64,000 nucleotides of DNA from NCBI GenBank assembly GCA_025024175.1, contig QCXZ01000064.1, positions 47,265,325-47,329,324 on the forward strand. The letters run 5' to 3'. How positions within the stretch are numbered: position 1 is the first letter of the stretch; each line of letters begins with the position of its first letter. Both the position numbers and the translations under genes were made by a program. The notes beneath the pieces are model-generated. The model saw only the letters and a program-made list of their open reading frames with translations. It was not told the DNA's origin and searched no databases. Shown piece after piece: positions 35,690-47,297 of the stretch. Source of the stretch: Rhyzopertha dominica (Eukaryota > Arthropoda > Insecta > Coleoptera > Bostrichidae).

Positions 35690-36854
35690 TATACAGGGTT
35701 TCTATAAATGATTCTTGCATCCAGGGTGTCTATGGAAATTATCGATTAAATCAGTTTGCCGCCTCTCAGAAAAGTGAACACACCTATTGCTTTGATGTAT
35801 ACTTGTCATCTGTCGATTGTTGAATTATTTAATACATTTCAATAGGAGAAGACGCTTGGGAGGGTGTATTATCAACATAATATGCTGCTGTAGCGTTTTG
35901 TAGGATAATCAACTTTAAGGTTGCAGAAAGCTTAGATTTAGGTTTTGTGGGGTGACTCGGTTTTGTACAACTTTTAGGTTATGTATCGTATTTGTAAGGT
36001 TGTGACTACATTAAGCCTGTTAAAAAATTGTATTATGATGCACTACTTAAAAGTCTGTTGGGTTAAGTGATAGACTTTTAAGTAGATTGCAGGCAAGAGA
36101 GATGAAATACTTGAGACGCGTTAAAGGGGCGACTAGAATGGATAGAATAAGAAACGACAGAATCAGAGAAGAACTGGAAATAGAATCGATTAAACAAACT
36201 ATGGAAGAGAATAAATTAAACCGGTTCGGGCGCTTGGTGAGAATGAACGAGGAAAAACCTGCAAAACAGTGTGGAGGCAAAAGTACAAGGAAAGAAAAGA
36301 AGAGGAAGACCGCAGAAGACATGGAACATGACAGTGGCCGAGGCCTTGAGGAAGAGAAACCTCACCTGGGACGAAGTTAGAAGAATAGCAAAGGACAGGA
36401 CTAAGTGGAAGAAAATAGTACAAAAGACAGTAAACGAGTGAGAGACACTGCATACCTTTACACCCTATGGGTAAAAAAGGAAACTGATTATATATATTAT
36501 GATGCACTAAAAAAATGTTTGTAGCCTGCCGCAATCGTAAAATTCATAGACTAAGTGGTAGTAACGTTAGCTGCACTACACAAAGCTTGCACAGTGCAAC
36601 CGTGTAAGGGTGTAGACTGTAGAGGTTTGACAAGTCTACTATACCAATAATTATTGATATTTCTTACCTTCGAAAGAAATGTAGAACCGTAAGTTGGTGG
36701 AAACTCAAAGCTGTCAATTTCGTGATTAGCTTGATCCTACCTATATATTGCCGTGCTTATTGTAGCTTGGAGGCAGTTACAAAAAGGCGGCATAAAGAAT
36801 TCAGAATTCGACGCCGCCCGCGTTGCACGAATCATTTATAGAAACTGTGTATAA
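35690..36854. mobile_element. Copy A of the ~690-bp inverted-repeat family, interrupted by a LINE
   Basis: The left end reads tatacagggtttctataaat. The right end (…tttatagaaactgtgtata) is its inverse and is shared with the start of copy B. Removing the 449-bp LINE insert and one 15-bp duplication leaves about 701 bp. There is no coding frame of its own. Confidence 0.78.
36046..36494 (+). mobile_element. 5'-truncated LINE with 15-bp target duplication
   Basis: The word tattatgatgcacta is at 36031-36045 and 36495-36509. The insert encodes the C-terminal tail of a non-LTR reverse transcriptase: EMKYLRRVKGATRMDRIRN and NRFGRLVRMNEEKPAKQ in one frame. After a frameshift near 36.31 kb it reads ALRKRNLTWDEVRRIAKDR to a stop. 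This tail is typical of RTE-like or related insect LINEs. Only the 3' end was copied, as usual for LINE insertion, and it interrupts copy A. Confidence 0.85.
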
Positions 36855-37531
36855 AGGACTCATGCAACCAGGACACTAATGGAAATTATTGATTAAATCA
36901 GTTTGCCGCCTCTCAGGAAAGCGAACACAACTATTGCTTTGCCGTATTCTTTTAGTCTACCAATTGTTCAATTATTTGACATATTTTAACATAAGAAAAC
37001 GCGTGGAAGTGCGTATTTTCAAAATATTCTGTAGTGTTTTTTGGGATAATCGACTTTAAGGTTGCAGGAAGCTCACATTTCGCAGCTATAGGGTGACATG
37101 CTTTCGTATATTTTTATGTTATATAACGTATTTGTGAGGTTGTGGCTACAGTAAGCCTGTTAAATAGTTGTACTGTGATGGACTAAAATANGTTTTTAGC
37201 CTGCCGCAATGGTAAAATTCACAAACTAAGTGGTAGTACTACACAAAGCTTTCACAGTGCAAGGGTGTAGACTGTAAAAGTTGCCACAAGCCTACTATAT
37301 CAATAAATATTATTACTTCTTACCTTTACAAGAAGAATAGCACCATAAATTTTTGGAAATTCTTTAAAAAGCTATCAATTTCGTGACTGTAACTGGATCT
37401 GGAACTTTTAGTACTATCGTGTTCCCTGATGAGTATTTTCTGTGCTTATTGTAGCTTGGTAGCAGTTACAATAAAGTGGCAAAAATCAACGTCGCCCGCG
37501 TTGCATGAATCATTTATAGAAATCCTGTATA
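36849..37531. mobile_element. Copy B of the ~690-bp inverted-repeat family
   Basis: About 683 bp, colinear with copy A and joined to it head-to-tail through one shared terminal repeat (tgtata at 36849-36854). It ends …tttatagaaatcctgtata. One ambiguous base lies at about 37191. Copy B is diverged from A by many substitutions and indels, so the tandem arrangement is not new. Confidence 0.75.
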
Positions 37532-37929
37532 AGGCCCACGCCATCCTTCTAGACGTTTCTGGACTGTTCTATGTTTGACATTCCCTTATTAACTATTTGT
37601 TACTAGGATTACTACCTAGTGAATTATACGGTAGCAGGTCTGCCTGCCTGCAGCTTTGGCCCATAGTGATGCTGATATTGTCATGTCATCTGTGTGGCAC
37701 TATATTGATTGGTATTTAGTTGGTCTAGACATTCTTCAGTTAACTAAATTTAATTTTGTTGCTATGGTAAGTTATGAATAAGCTGTCAAAGTTGGGCACT
37801 CAAATTTTCAGTTGCGACAAAGCCGTGAGTTTTGGTCAGTTATTAAGTAATTATTTTTGAAAGTTACCGGCCAAAGAAAATTTTGCCAATAGGTACAGTG
37901 GAAACTATCCGTCAGTGTTCTTCATAAAC

Positions 37930-38711
37930 CATCACTAAAACTGGTTTGCGGAATTTAAAAGAGAAAAATCAGATGTCAAAAAGAGCACCGCTTAGGAAGA
38001 CATATTTCTGTTACCACTCCGGAAAATATTCTACTCCATCAATGATATGATTTTACAGCATGACGAATTGAGCTCACACAAATAACAGAAACATTGTGCA
38101 TTTCCTAAGAACGTGGGTATCATACTCACCTCGATTTGGAAATGCTTGAATCCCGATTAGTTCACGTGTCAATGTCGAAAGAAATGTGCGTTGGTTTTGA
38201 AGATTGTCAAACATTTTGGATAAATTTGTCACTATGGCCGAAACACTGTTTAGAGCAGTCTTAACAGTGGAAGCATTCCTGGTCTGCACGACCCAATAAA
38301 TTTCCTGTGCTAAAGTCGTCAGGCAAGGTTCTAGTTTCCCCTTTCAGGGACAAAGATGGCATAATTCTGTTAGATTTTTGGAAGAAGATAGAACTGCCAC
38401 GGAAGCATACCATAGTGAGTTGCTAACTAAATAGTGGGAAAAAAATTTGACAGCGACGCTGAAAACTCGCCAAAACTCTACTGCACCCCTGTCACAAGTC
38501 GTGAACAGTATTGTAAAAAAATTCATAAAATTGGTTTTCAATTAGTCAATCACCAGCCCTATTCTTCCGATTCAGCACCACCGGATCACTGTTTATTTCC
38601 AAAGTTCAAAAAACATTTAAGAAGTAAAAGATTTTCGACAAATAATGAAGTCATACGTGGCGTTGAGAAGTGATTTGAAGACCAATATAAAGAATTTTTT
38701 CCAAGAGTTTA
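37930..38711 (+). pseudogene. mariner transposase pseudogene
   Basis: Fragments in several frames follow mariner order: NWFAEFKREKSDVK (helix-turn-helix part), GRHISVTTPENI, FVTMAETLF where the family has MDET, then FRDKDGIILLDF, then PYSSDSAPPDHCLFPKFKKH with the third catalytic Asp, then RFSTNNEVIRGVEK. The first catalytic Asp has become Ala (GCC near 38237) and the block that should hold the second Asp is deleted. Stops and frameshifts are frequent. Terminal repeats were not resolved. Confidence 0.85.
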
Positions 38712-39616
38712 GAATTGCTTTATAAACGTTAAAAAAACGTAAAAATGTATAAGTCCTAAAGGAGTTATGTTGGACAAATTAAAAAGACTATCTAATGTTC
38801 AGCGTTCGCTTATAAATCCTAATCTTTTCACAATTCGGTATTTCGGTATTTATAATTTACAGTTGGCTTCTTGCTTTCTATGGTTTTTTGTTTGTGCTAG
38901 CAAACCGTAACCCTATAGTAATAAAATTTCTCTGCATTAACTGTTTTTTATTGTTATACCAAAATAACGTACGGGCGCAAGTAATCTCAAGCAAATATAA
39001 AACAATCATCACCACTTTAATTCGTCTTGACATTCAAACTCTCGCAGAGTTCCGCTTAGATAGCACTGATGTGATCTGCCATCGTATTCTCATAAGCTGT
39101 AGTAAATATTTTTAAAAGTGTCAGAGATCGGACCAACCACACCTAAATAAGATCGACAGATGTTCAAAACCTGCTTCTAACAGTACAGAAATTAATGCAC
39201 CGTTCTGTTAAAAAAATCATGTAATGAGAGATTGCATATTCTTATATAACGTCGCATTCCTTACTTAAACCTGCAATTACTTCTGTAGTATCATACATCA
39301 TTCGACGAATGTCCCATATCTTTCGTTTCCACAAATTAGTGCAAGCTGTACGTGCCCTAAGCTCGACTTGGTAGAAGCATAATTTCTCCTTCCAGACATA
39401 GTTTATACCAAGTTCGGAGGCCGCGTGTAATTTATGCACGGGTTTGAAACAAACACGAGTTTAATAATCACAAATGCATCTTAACAGTGTTGTCCTAAGT
39501 GTTCGCGCGTCTAAGTTTGACGAAGTATCTGGGGAGAGACTGCAGTTATGGCAAGCAATGGGATTGCGGATCTTGAACATTACAGTTGAACATTCGGCAG
39601 CTGTCTATATATAAAG
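38712..39616. other. No gene recognised
   Basis: Short frames only (38888-39115 plus, 39242-39439 minus), with no domain or repeat structure that I can support. Confidence 0.45.
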
Positions 39617-40756
39617 CAGGGTTGGCATGATTAAAACGAAATGTTTAAAACAGAATGTTTTAAACTTGTTTAAAACAACGCTTCTGTTTAAAACTTTGTT
39701 TTAAACAAATGTTTAAATCATTTGTTTTAAACAGTGTTTTTTTACTAACGTTTTAAACATGTTTTTTGACGACTACTGTGTGTGATTTATTAATTATTAC
39801 TATTAGGCTCGTTTACCCTTCACAAATAGATAAAAAGGATTATTAGCAATTACATGTCTACATAATATCACCTTACATTTGCATAAAACTGAATTGAATT
39901 CAAAACCAGGCCCAGTTTTTTATCGACACAACAGTTACAGAAATTTATAATAAACTTAACATTTTTTCTGCAGCTATAAATTACAAACATTTTAAAACAA
40001 CAAATAAAAATCTTAACCTTATCATAACATAAAAATTTGTATTTCTGGTCCATTACAATAAAACAATAAATAAGACGTTCATTCAACACTTACTAGATAA
40101 TTATATATTTAGCATAATAGAACAAATAGTTATCAGAACTTGGGAATATAAAAAACAATCAACAAGAAATAAAATATTTCTACTAGTGCAAGCATATCTT
40201 TTTTGCACATCTTGCATCGAGCTCGCATTGTACTATTTTGCACCTTAATTTTGTCTAAGTAATTCCACGCTGCATTATTCCTCCTACTAGTCATTGTAAT
40301 TGCTGAATTTTAAACTTTAAACATACAAGGTTGGTTCCTAATCTCTTTGTTAAAGTTGATATTAGCTAAAATCAACCCAGTAACCAGTATGTGATTGGTC
40401 TGGATTTTAAGAACAGAGTTGATTTTCGCATAAAATAGAAAAGAAAAACCGGCTCATAATAACTAAAATTGTCGTGTAAACGCCGTACACATCGAATACA
40501 AATGACAAATGACAACAGGCAATCGTAGTCACCTACGGATTTTTAGACAACTGCCGCGCTTTGCGTCATCTACTAGTATTTATTTTCACTAATATACATA
40601 GTAGTTTGCATGAGAGTGCATGTTTAAAACGTTTTAAACATGTTTTCAACTAAGTAAGAAAAAACATGTTTAAAACAGTTTAAACATGATTAAATTAAAA
40701 AAAATCTGTTTGTTCTGTTTAATTTGAAAAAAAAAACATGTTTTTTGCCAACCCTG
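39617..40756 (-). mobile_element. hAT element remnant (1140 bp) with BED-finger fragment
   Basis: It begins cagggttggca and ends tgccaaccctg, the classic hAT tip. Both ends carry many copies of tgtttaaaac/gttttaaaca as subterminal motifs. The 8-bp flanks (atataaag and gtaaatag) agree at five of eight positions, so the duplication is decayed or absent. Inside, on the minus strand, is a short frame with BED zinc-finger residues. It is an internally deleted derivative of an autonomous hAT. Confidence 0.8.
40133..40294 (-). pseudogene. hAT transposase N-terminal (BED-type zinc finger) fragment
   Basis: The 53-codon minus-strand frame begins MTSRRNNAAWNYLDKI and continues to CKMC. The Trp/Tyr pair followed by C-x2-C is the first half of a BED finger, the DNA-binding N-terminus of many hAT transposases. 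The His half and the catalytic domain are missing, and the frame runs into hydrophobic noise before its stop. Confidence 0.6.
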
Positions 40757-42289
40757 GTAAATAGTCCTTAGTGTTACGTTTGTAAATAGGTAAAAACGGT
40801 GGAGGACCTGTAAGCTCGTTACAACTAGTTTTAAATTTTACTGATTCTGGCTTCAAGCGATACGTATTCGTGAATACATTCTTCAAGCGCTGTTTAATTG
40901 ATCTCTAGCATTTTTAAAAGGTATCAGAATCTTTTCTTTAAATTCCATTGATATTTTATTTATTGTGTGAAACTGTTTATTTGTTCAAATATAAATTTTT
41001 GACTTATCATCGGTTTGTGGTTAGTTTAACATTTAACAAGGAACATGTAGTTATAATGTTGACTTCCAACACGACGAGCTTGACTACTAATAATAAATGA
41101 AGTTCATTTACAATTTATAAAAATACCTTTCAAAAGTGCAAAGTCTCCTAATTTCATGTATGTACACTACACAACATGTAAATTTTTCTATTACAGAGGA
41201 TAGACAAGTGACAATTAGTGTAGTTTAATATAATGGTCTGAAGGAATTTTTTTAAGAGTTTTATCAGATAACAGTGACATTTTTTGAAATTTAATACAAA
41301 ATAGTTCTATTCTCTATAGTAGACACATTATGCTCAGAGTTATTGTGATATAAATTGTAATACAGGGCTGTATCGTTTGTTTATTCCGATTGTGGGTGCA
41401 TAATTGCAGAAAATAATAATAACAAAAATAAAATACCTTAAATGGTGCATAATATTACTTGCAACTAGCCTCAGTAATGTCGAACGCCGAGTGCTGTTGC
41501 TCACTGATTTTCACTTTCCCATATCTACACTGCTTACCACAAGAGAGCACTGTAGGCAGAGCACGCAAGAAAACGGTCACTAGGCATTCAGTACTCCAAC
41601 GTAATAGAATGTACTATCTGTAGAACAGCGTAATGTTATTCGTGAGAGGAAGGATAGAATGGAAGAAGACAGAATGTTATCCATTTAAGTGAAACAGCTA
41701 CATGACAAACTGCTCTTGACTGCTCCCTGAAGGAAAAGCAGCGGGCATTATTATATAACACATTCTCGTAGATGAATTCTCTATCTATGTAAATAGCAGT
41801 CCAAGTTTTTCAGACTGTAATAGGGCAAGCAGCACAATTTTTCGAAAATTAATAATGCCTCATAGAATATTCATTTCAACGTGTTTGTGTATGAAATAAC
41901 CAAGATCTCAAGATCCAGTAGCGCACCTGACACCATTATATCATAAATGAAAAATAACGACACATTATATCAGAACAGTTTTATTCAAGTCAGAACAGTA
42001 CTGGAAAGCTAGGTGACTACTAAGTTAAACATTAGGAATAATTCATTTAGCTGAAGCAATAATTATAAAAGTAAATCTGCGACTATTTCCAAAGTAATCT
42101 CAAATTTTAAACTAATGCACTCTATATTCTGTTATTGTTTATGAAAATTGTCATAAACGTCAACATACCAGAAGACTGGAACATTTCCAATAAACGTAAT
42201 AAACGTAAATAAAAAATAAAAATCAAGAAACAAACATTGTAGAGTACCAAGTCGGATTCAAGAGTAAGTACAGTCAGTAATACACTTAC

Positions 42290-42366
42290 AACTCCAAGTC
42301 CAAGGGCAATCAAATAACTCCTTCCATCACCTTTGGAGTCACCAACAACGTCTAAGAAAATCCGTC
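42290..42366 (-). other. Possible internal coding exon of a membrane protein
   Basis: On the minus strand 77 bp lie between an AG (after a stretch ending aaacgcag) and GTAAGT. The reading FLDVVGDSKGDGRSYLIALG followed by LGV has protein-like composition and ends in a hydrophobic segment. I cannot name the family. It could equally be chance; the flanking frame extends through the splice-like sites without a stop. Confidence 0.22.
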
Positions 42367-43489
42367 CTGCGTTTAACATCAAGGTCAGAATAAGATTACT
42401 CTTCTTAAAAAAGAAACAAGGAAAAAAATCTGAGGGAAAGGAAAATATTAAAAAGATGAAGAATAAAGCAACGCACGGAATAACAATTAAGAGTTCTTCA
42501 GCAAAACAGAGAGAGAAAGAGAGAATGGCGCTGTATTTGTTATTTCGAAATATTCGTTCATCTACCATCAGAGAAATGCATTCAGAGCAATTAATGCGAA
42601 GAATGGTGCCACGAAAAATGCACTGATATGGAAGGGAAACTTCAAATTTAGTTGAGGCGTTATGTACGATCCGGCTCGATCCGAAGATTGGGGCGATTTG
42701 CATTTTTTTGTTCTTTAGTTACTGATAACTAGTTATGAGATTTATTAACGTCTCATGTTTTAAAATATTTATTGCATAGCTGATNAAAATGNCTATGTTA
42801 CACTTTAGCGTGATTTTCTTTCTCGAAAAGGGATGATCCGATTTGCCTCGGTCTACATTATAACCTGATGAGTTTACTGGATTGGGCGAGTTAATACTTC
42901 AACTAATAATTATAGTATAAGTACAAAGTGCTAGTTATTCGTAGTTTTACACTCCTTAACTAATTAGTGGACAATACCATTATATTATCAATATTCAATA
43001 CTCGAGCAGTTTAGATACTACTACTTAAAAGTATCTAAGTATCAAAAGCATCGAAGATGCTTACAATATGCTTACTCTAAATCAGTAGTTAAATTATTTA
43101 ATAATGCTATAGTTTACTTTCCTATACTTTAAATTATTCATATAATCTCAATTTTCTAGATGCTACCATTTTTTGATACATACCTTTCCAACTTTGCATT
43201 GTGTCAATTTCTAGTAATGCGATTCATATCACAGCTGTCGGCTTTAAATATCCACTAATTTGTAGTTTGTAGCTATCTAACAATAGCGTATATAAAATAA
43301 TTACTTAATTTTTATAGGAATAGCAACCCTGTGTGCATAAGAATAATTAATGCCTTACGATCCTGGAAACGAAAGTGTCATTGTGCAACAGGAATTACGG
43401 TCCCTGGTTGATTTCATTACTGTTTATTTAATACAGAATTGATTGCAAATTCAATAGGCGGCGGATTGCTTTCGAAATCCACATGTGAA

Positions 43490-44000
43490 TTGTCGTCACT
43501 TCATTTTCTGCCCATAACGCGAAATTCAGCGCGGGGGCGCGTAACGAATCCCTTTCGGAATGCAATATCACCTCATTTGCATTTAACGTGGAAAAATGGA
43601 AGAACGCCTCGCGGAGAAAAATATTTGCCATTTACATTTCGAGGAGCAAACATAAATAAAAACAATAATCAGTGTGAAAAATGTGCGCGCCTCCCCCGTT
43701 CCACTTTGCGCCGTTAAAAATATTTTAATTAAATCGCAATCATCATTCATTCCGCTAATGGTGTTAAGACTGGGACGAAAAAAATTAAAAATCCTTTTTT
43801 CGCCGCTCGTCTTCCTGTTAGGGCGTGATTCGCAAATTAAATTAGAGCATTCAAGAGTACGCCAGGTGACGACAAAAAAGTGGAAACACGGATGCAGAGG
43901 TGCGTAATTAGGCGTCTTTGTCGTTCCTTAATTAGTATTCTATGCTGTTTACGAGTATTTTGAACGATTTATGCTAATGGCCACGGCGCTACGCTTTCAA
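43490..44000. promoter_or_regulatory. Candidate conserved non-coding / enhancer-like patch
   Basis: GC-richer unique sequence holds an octamer-like ATTTGCAT, several TTAATTA/TAATTAGG words, TTTTAATTAAATCGC and CACCTCATTTGCA. Such clusters are common in insect developmental enhancers. No conservation data are available to me. Confidence 0.27.
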
Positions 44001-46795
44001 AAGACTTGATAAAAGCGAGTTTCGTATTTAAAATAAGCGCATACTGATTCCGTTAGAGCTTTATTATTGTAATAAAAGACCAGTTTGGGTTAGAGTTACA
44101 CATCTGCAGTGGTTCACTTCATGTCGTCGGTAAAGCTGTTTCATCGGTCAAAGGGTATCAATGCTTTTCACAAGGGTAACCACCACTAACAAAAGCAGTA
44201 TTTCAGTTTAAAAACTTCAGGCGTAAGGTATATATTTTCTATGTGATGATTGTAATTCAATTTATATGAGACAAACAGGACTATCCTTTTTAATTCTAGG
44301 TAAAGAATATTTCAAACAATTTGAGAATTATTGTTTTTTCTAACTATTCTTTAAAAAATAAGAGTAATAGATTGCATACCACTTTCTAAACGTTCACGTT
44401 CTTATTAGAGGTGTTACTTTGAGTCAAAAAATGGCCCCTACGAAAGCTCACCTTTACACAACCCATTACCTTTAAATAAAGGTTGTATCGCTGGCGGTAT
44501 AAACTTTGAACGATGTAAACAACAAAGAACACATCAAAACCGCTGCCACAATCAATGCAGTGAATTAATGTCCTGCCACAATCATGTTAATGTTAATGAT
44601 GATGTAAAAACGGAACATAGGCACGTGCAAGTGTTCACAATGATGGTAGTGTTAATGTTAACGTAAGATGGTAATGCTAATGCTAAGAAAATTTCTGTAC
44701 CTCTTAACAGCTCCATTAACATCTACCAATAAGAAACGATAGTAGTTTATTAAATGTGAAATCTCTTACTCGTGACATCTATATCATATTCTAATGCAGT
44801 GGCTTAAAATACGTTAAAAAATTGAGTTTGAGGAAGCCTTTAAGAAATACAAGACTTTTAGAAAAGCGAAATGTAGGAAGGCGACTGTTTTTCTTTCAAA
44901 TTCAGAATCTAGCGTTCAGTTAAGTGCCACTTATCAAATATCTTACGCGACAAACTGTGCTTATTTCTGCACTAGTGTCGAGACAGTGCTTGCTGCAATT
45001 GTATAAAGTCATTGAAGCCCGTTGCTAACGGACACTTTCATTCAAAACAGAGTCAACAAGGAGAACCGATTGAAAATACTCCAATAAAATAACCAAAAAC
45101 GCTGTGCTACGAGACCATATTGGCTTGTTTTTTGTTGCTGTCACGTGGGAACGAACCGTTAGGTCGGTTTGTATTAACCGCGACCATGATTTTATGTTGT
45201 CGTTAGCTGTCGATTTCCATTTTGACCTTATTCATTTGTAGAAAGCAATTGATTGGTTGGAAGGTTCTTTATATAATTTGGATTTCGGAAACCTATAAGT
45301 ATAAGCACACCGTTTAGTATGAAGAAACCAAATTACTGGTGGATCTCGCGACCCTTCTGATTTGTCTGATCAAACTTCATTTACAACTGTGGCACACAAT
45401 TTCCGCGATCGACATTTTTGGGAAAAGAAACGTGGTTATTTCTGGTATAAATACGGGGTTCTCAACAGAATTGACATCGTCTGCGTTTTGCAGTTAATCT
45501 ATTATAAAAAGTAAAACGAATTTTACACCACAGCAAATATGAAATCGAATCATTGTTCTAACTACAGAGAGGAAATCCTACCTTCACTCTCATTGTTCAC
45601 AAATTTACTATTTATGACCATGAAAAAAGCATAGATTTTGGCCAGTTATTCTTTTTATCCTTCTCCTTCTTATTTACTTTTTACTGCTCCGATGTTGAGA
45701 TCTAGATCCTGACATAATATTAGACTCAATTCGATTTTACTTGAAATCAAGTAAGGCCAATCTGCTTACACACAACTCGCATGAAACAATAAAACTGAGA
45801 GGTTTCAAGATAAACAACTGAAGCAACAAAATTAGAGATTAGATGTCCTCTGGATCGAATTCCCTAGAATCTAGATTAAGCATTACAGAAAAATATTTCG
45901 AAAAAGTTTGAATTACGTCCAAGATGTAGTAGATGTTACTCAATGAAAGAGAAGACGTAACGACCAAGAGACCGTAGAATAGTAATTTAACGCTCATTCT
46001 TCTCTTTTAACATATTATTTATCTTCGACCCTTGGTGGCCCCTGGGTTAGGTGTCCTTGTTCCGTGGAACACATGGAACACCGGTAGTTATGTTACTGAT
46101 CTTATGGAATTCTACGATTAGATATTGCATGGCATTTGGTCGCAGGATATCGTATTTACCTTTCGCTTGGTACAGTCCCCAATGGCAACCTAAAATGAAG
46201 AAAATTCTTCCGGATAAGATTCTGCAGCCGCAAGTGTAGAAAATGTTGCTACACTTATGAGTTTCTACATTCAACCACGGCCATAGTGTACTTTTGCTGA
46301 AGAATTCAAAATTTTTAGAACGTTAACATAATTATTATCATCAACGTTACCTAGTACCTACCTACCAGCATGATTGTGACTGCAGTTATCGCATTAAAAA
46401 GTCAAACGAAGTAAACATATATTTCGTAACATCCGTGTATTTGAAATTGGAACTGTAACGTCGATTTCTTTTATAAATTTTACTAAATACACAAATACTA
46501 CGTATTAATTTTATTTATATAATACCACTCGATAATTTCCACTCGTTCTTTTGCACCACAGATGGTAAAAAACAGCGACGAATTGTAATCGTTTATTTAT
46601 TTTTACTCCGTCATTTACCAACAAGATTTGCATTAAATTTAAAAGATCAAGTTAATGCTTATTCAAATTTAAACTCTGTGATGCAGTTTATTTCTAGGTA
46701 AAGTAAAATCAACTGTAATAATATTAAAACCCTTGTCATGGTCCCACTTACAAACTTGTATTTTTTTACAAGTTGACTGAAGTTAAAGCAGTTAA

Positions 46796-47051
46796 ACATA
46801 TTGTAAATATAGATGGGTGCACAGCTGTGTGGTGTGGGAAAAGAATTTGTTTATCTTACATTTTTGACTTTACTATTGAGATAAATGGGTTATTATTTAA
46901 GGGCGTGAGATCCGTATTTATTAGATAGTTTGAATTGCGTTTCAACGCCCTAGAATAACCCACTTATCTCAACAGTAAAGTCAAAAATACAATACAAACA
47001 AATTATTTTTCCATACCACACAACTCTGTACCTATCTATATTGTTCAAATG
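46796..47051. mobile_element. Small hairpin MITE
   Basis: The arms 46796-46906 and 46945-47051 are imperfect reverse complements, sharing tttgactttact, gagataa, tgggttatt and gggcgt, with a loop of about 38 bp. There is no frame. A target duplication is not resolved. Confidence 0.72.
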
Positions 47052-47164
47052 TTTTTATTTAGTCATACTTGTTAAGCCACCGAAGAGGGCCGCTAGGCGG
47101 TTGAAATGCTAGCATTTGGCTTGCCAAAAATAAAAGTTTGGAAGTATGATCATGGACAATGGTC

Positions 47165-47297
<133 letters not shown>

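Larger units (their letters stand above)
40757..46795. other. Mostly unannotated sequence
   Basis: Apart from a possible exon at 42.3 kb and an enhancer-like patch at 43.5-44.0 kb, I see nothing supported. The 193-codon minus frame at 42122-42703 is not credible as a whole: most of it is AT-driven Phe/Leu/Ile runs. Near 44.6 kb there are a few imperfect atgttaatg repeats. Confidence 0.45.

Noticed and set aside
42122..42703. 193-codon minus-strand frame as a complete gene
   Set aside because: Mostly hydrophobic low-complexity residues from T-rich sequence. Only a short internal segment looks protein-like, and it is reported separately as a possible exon.
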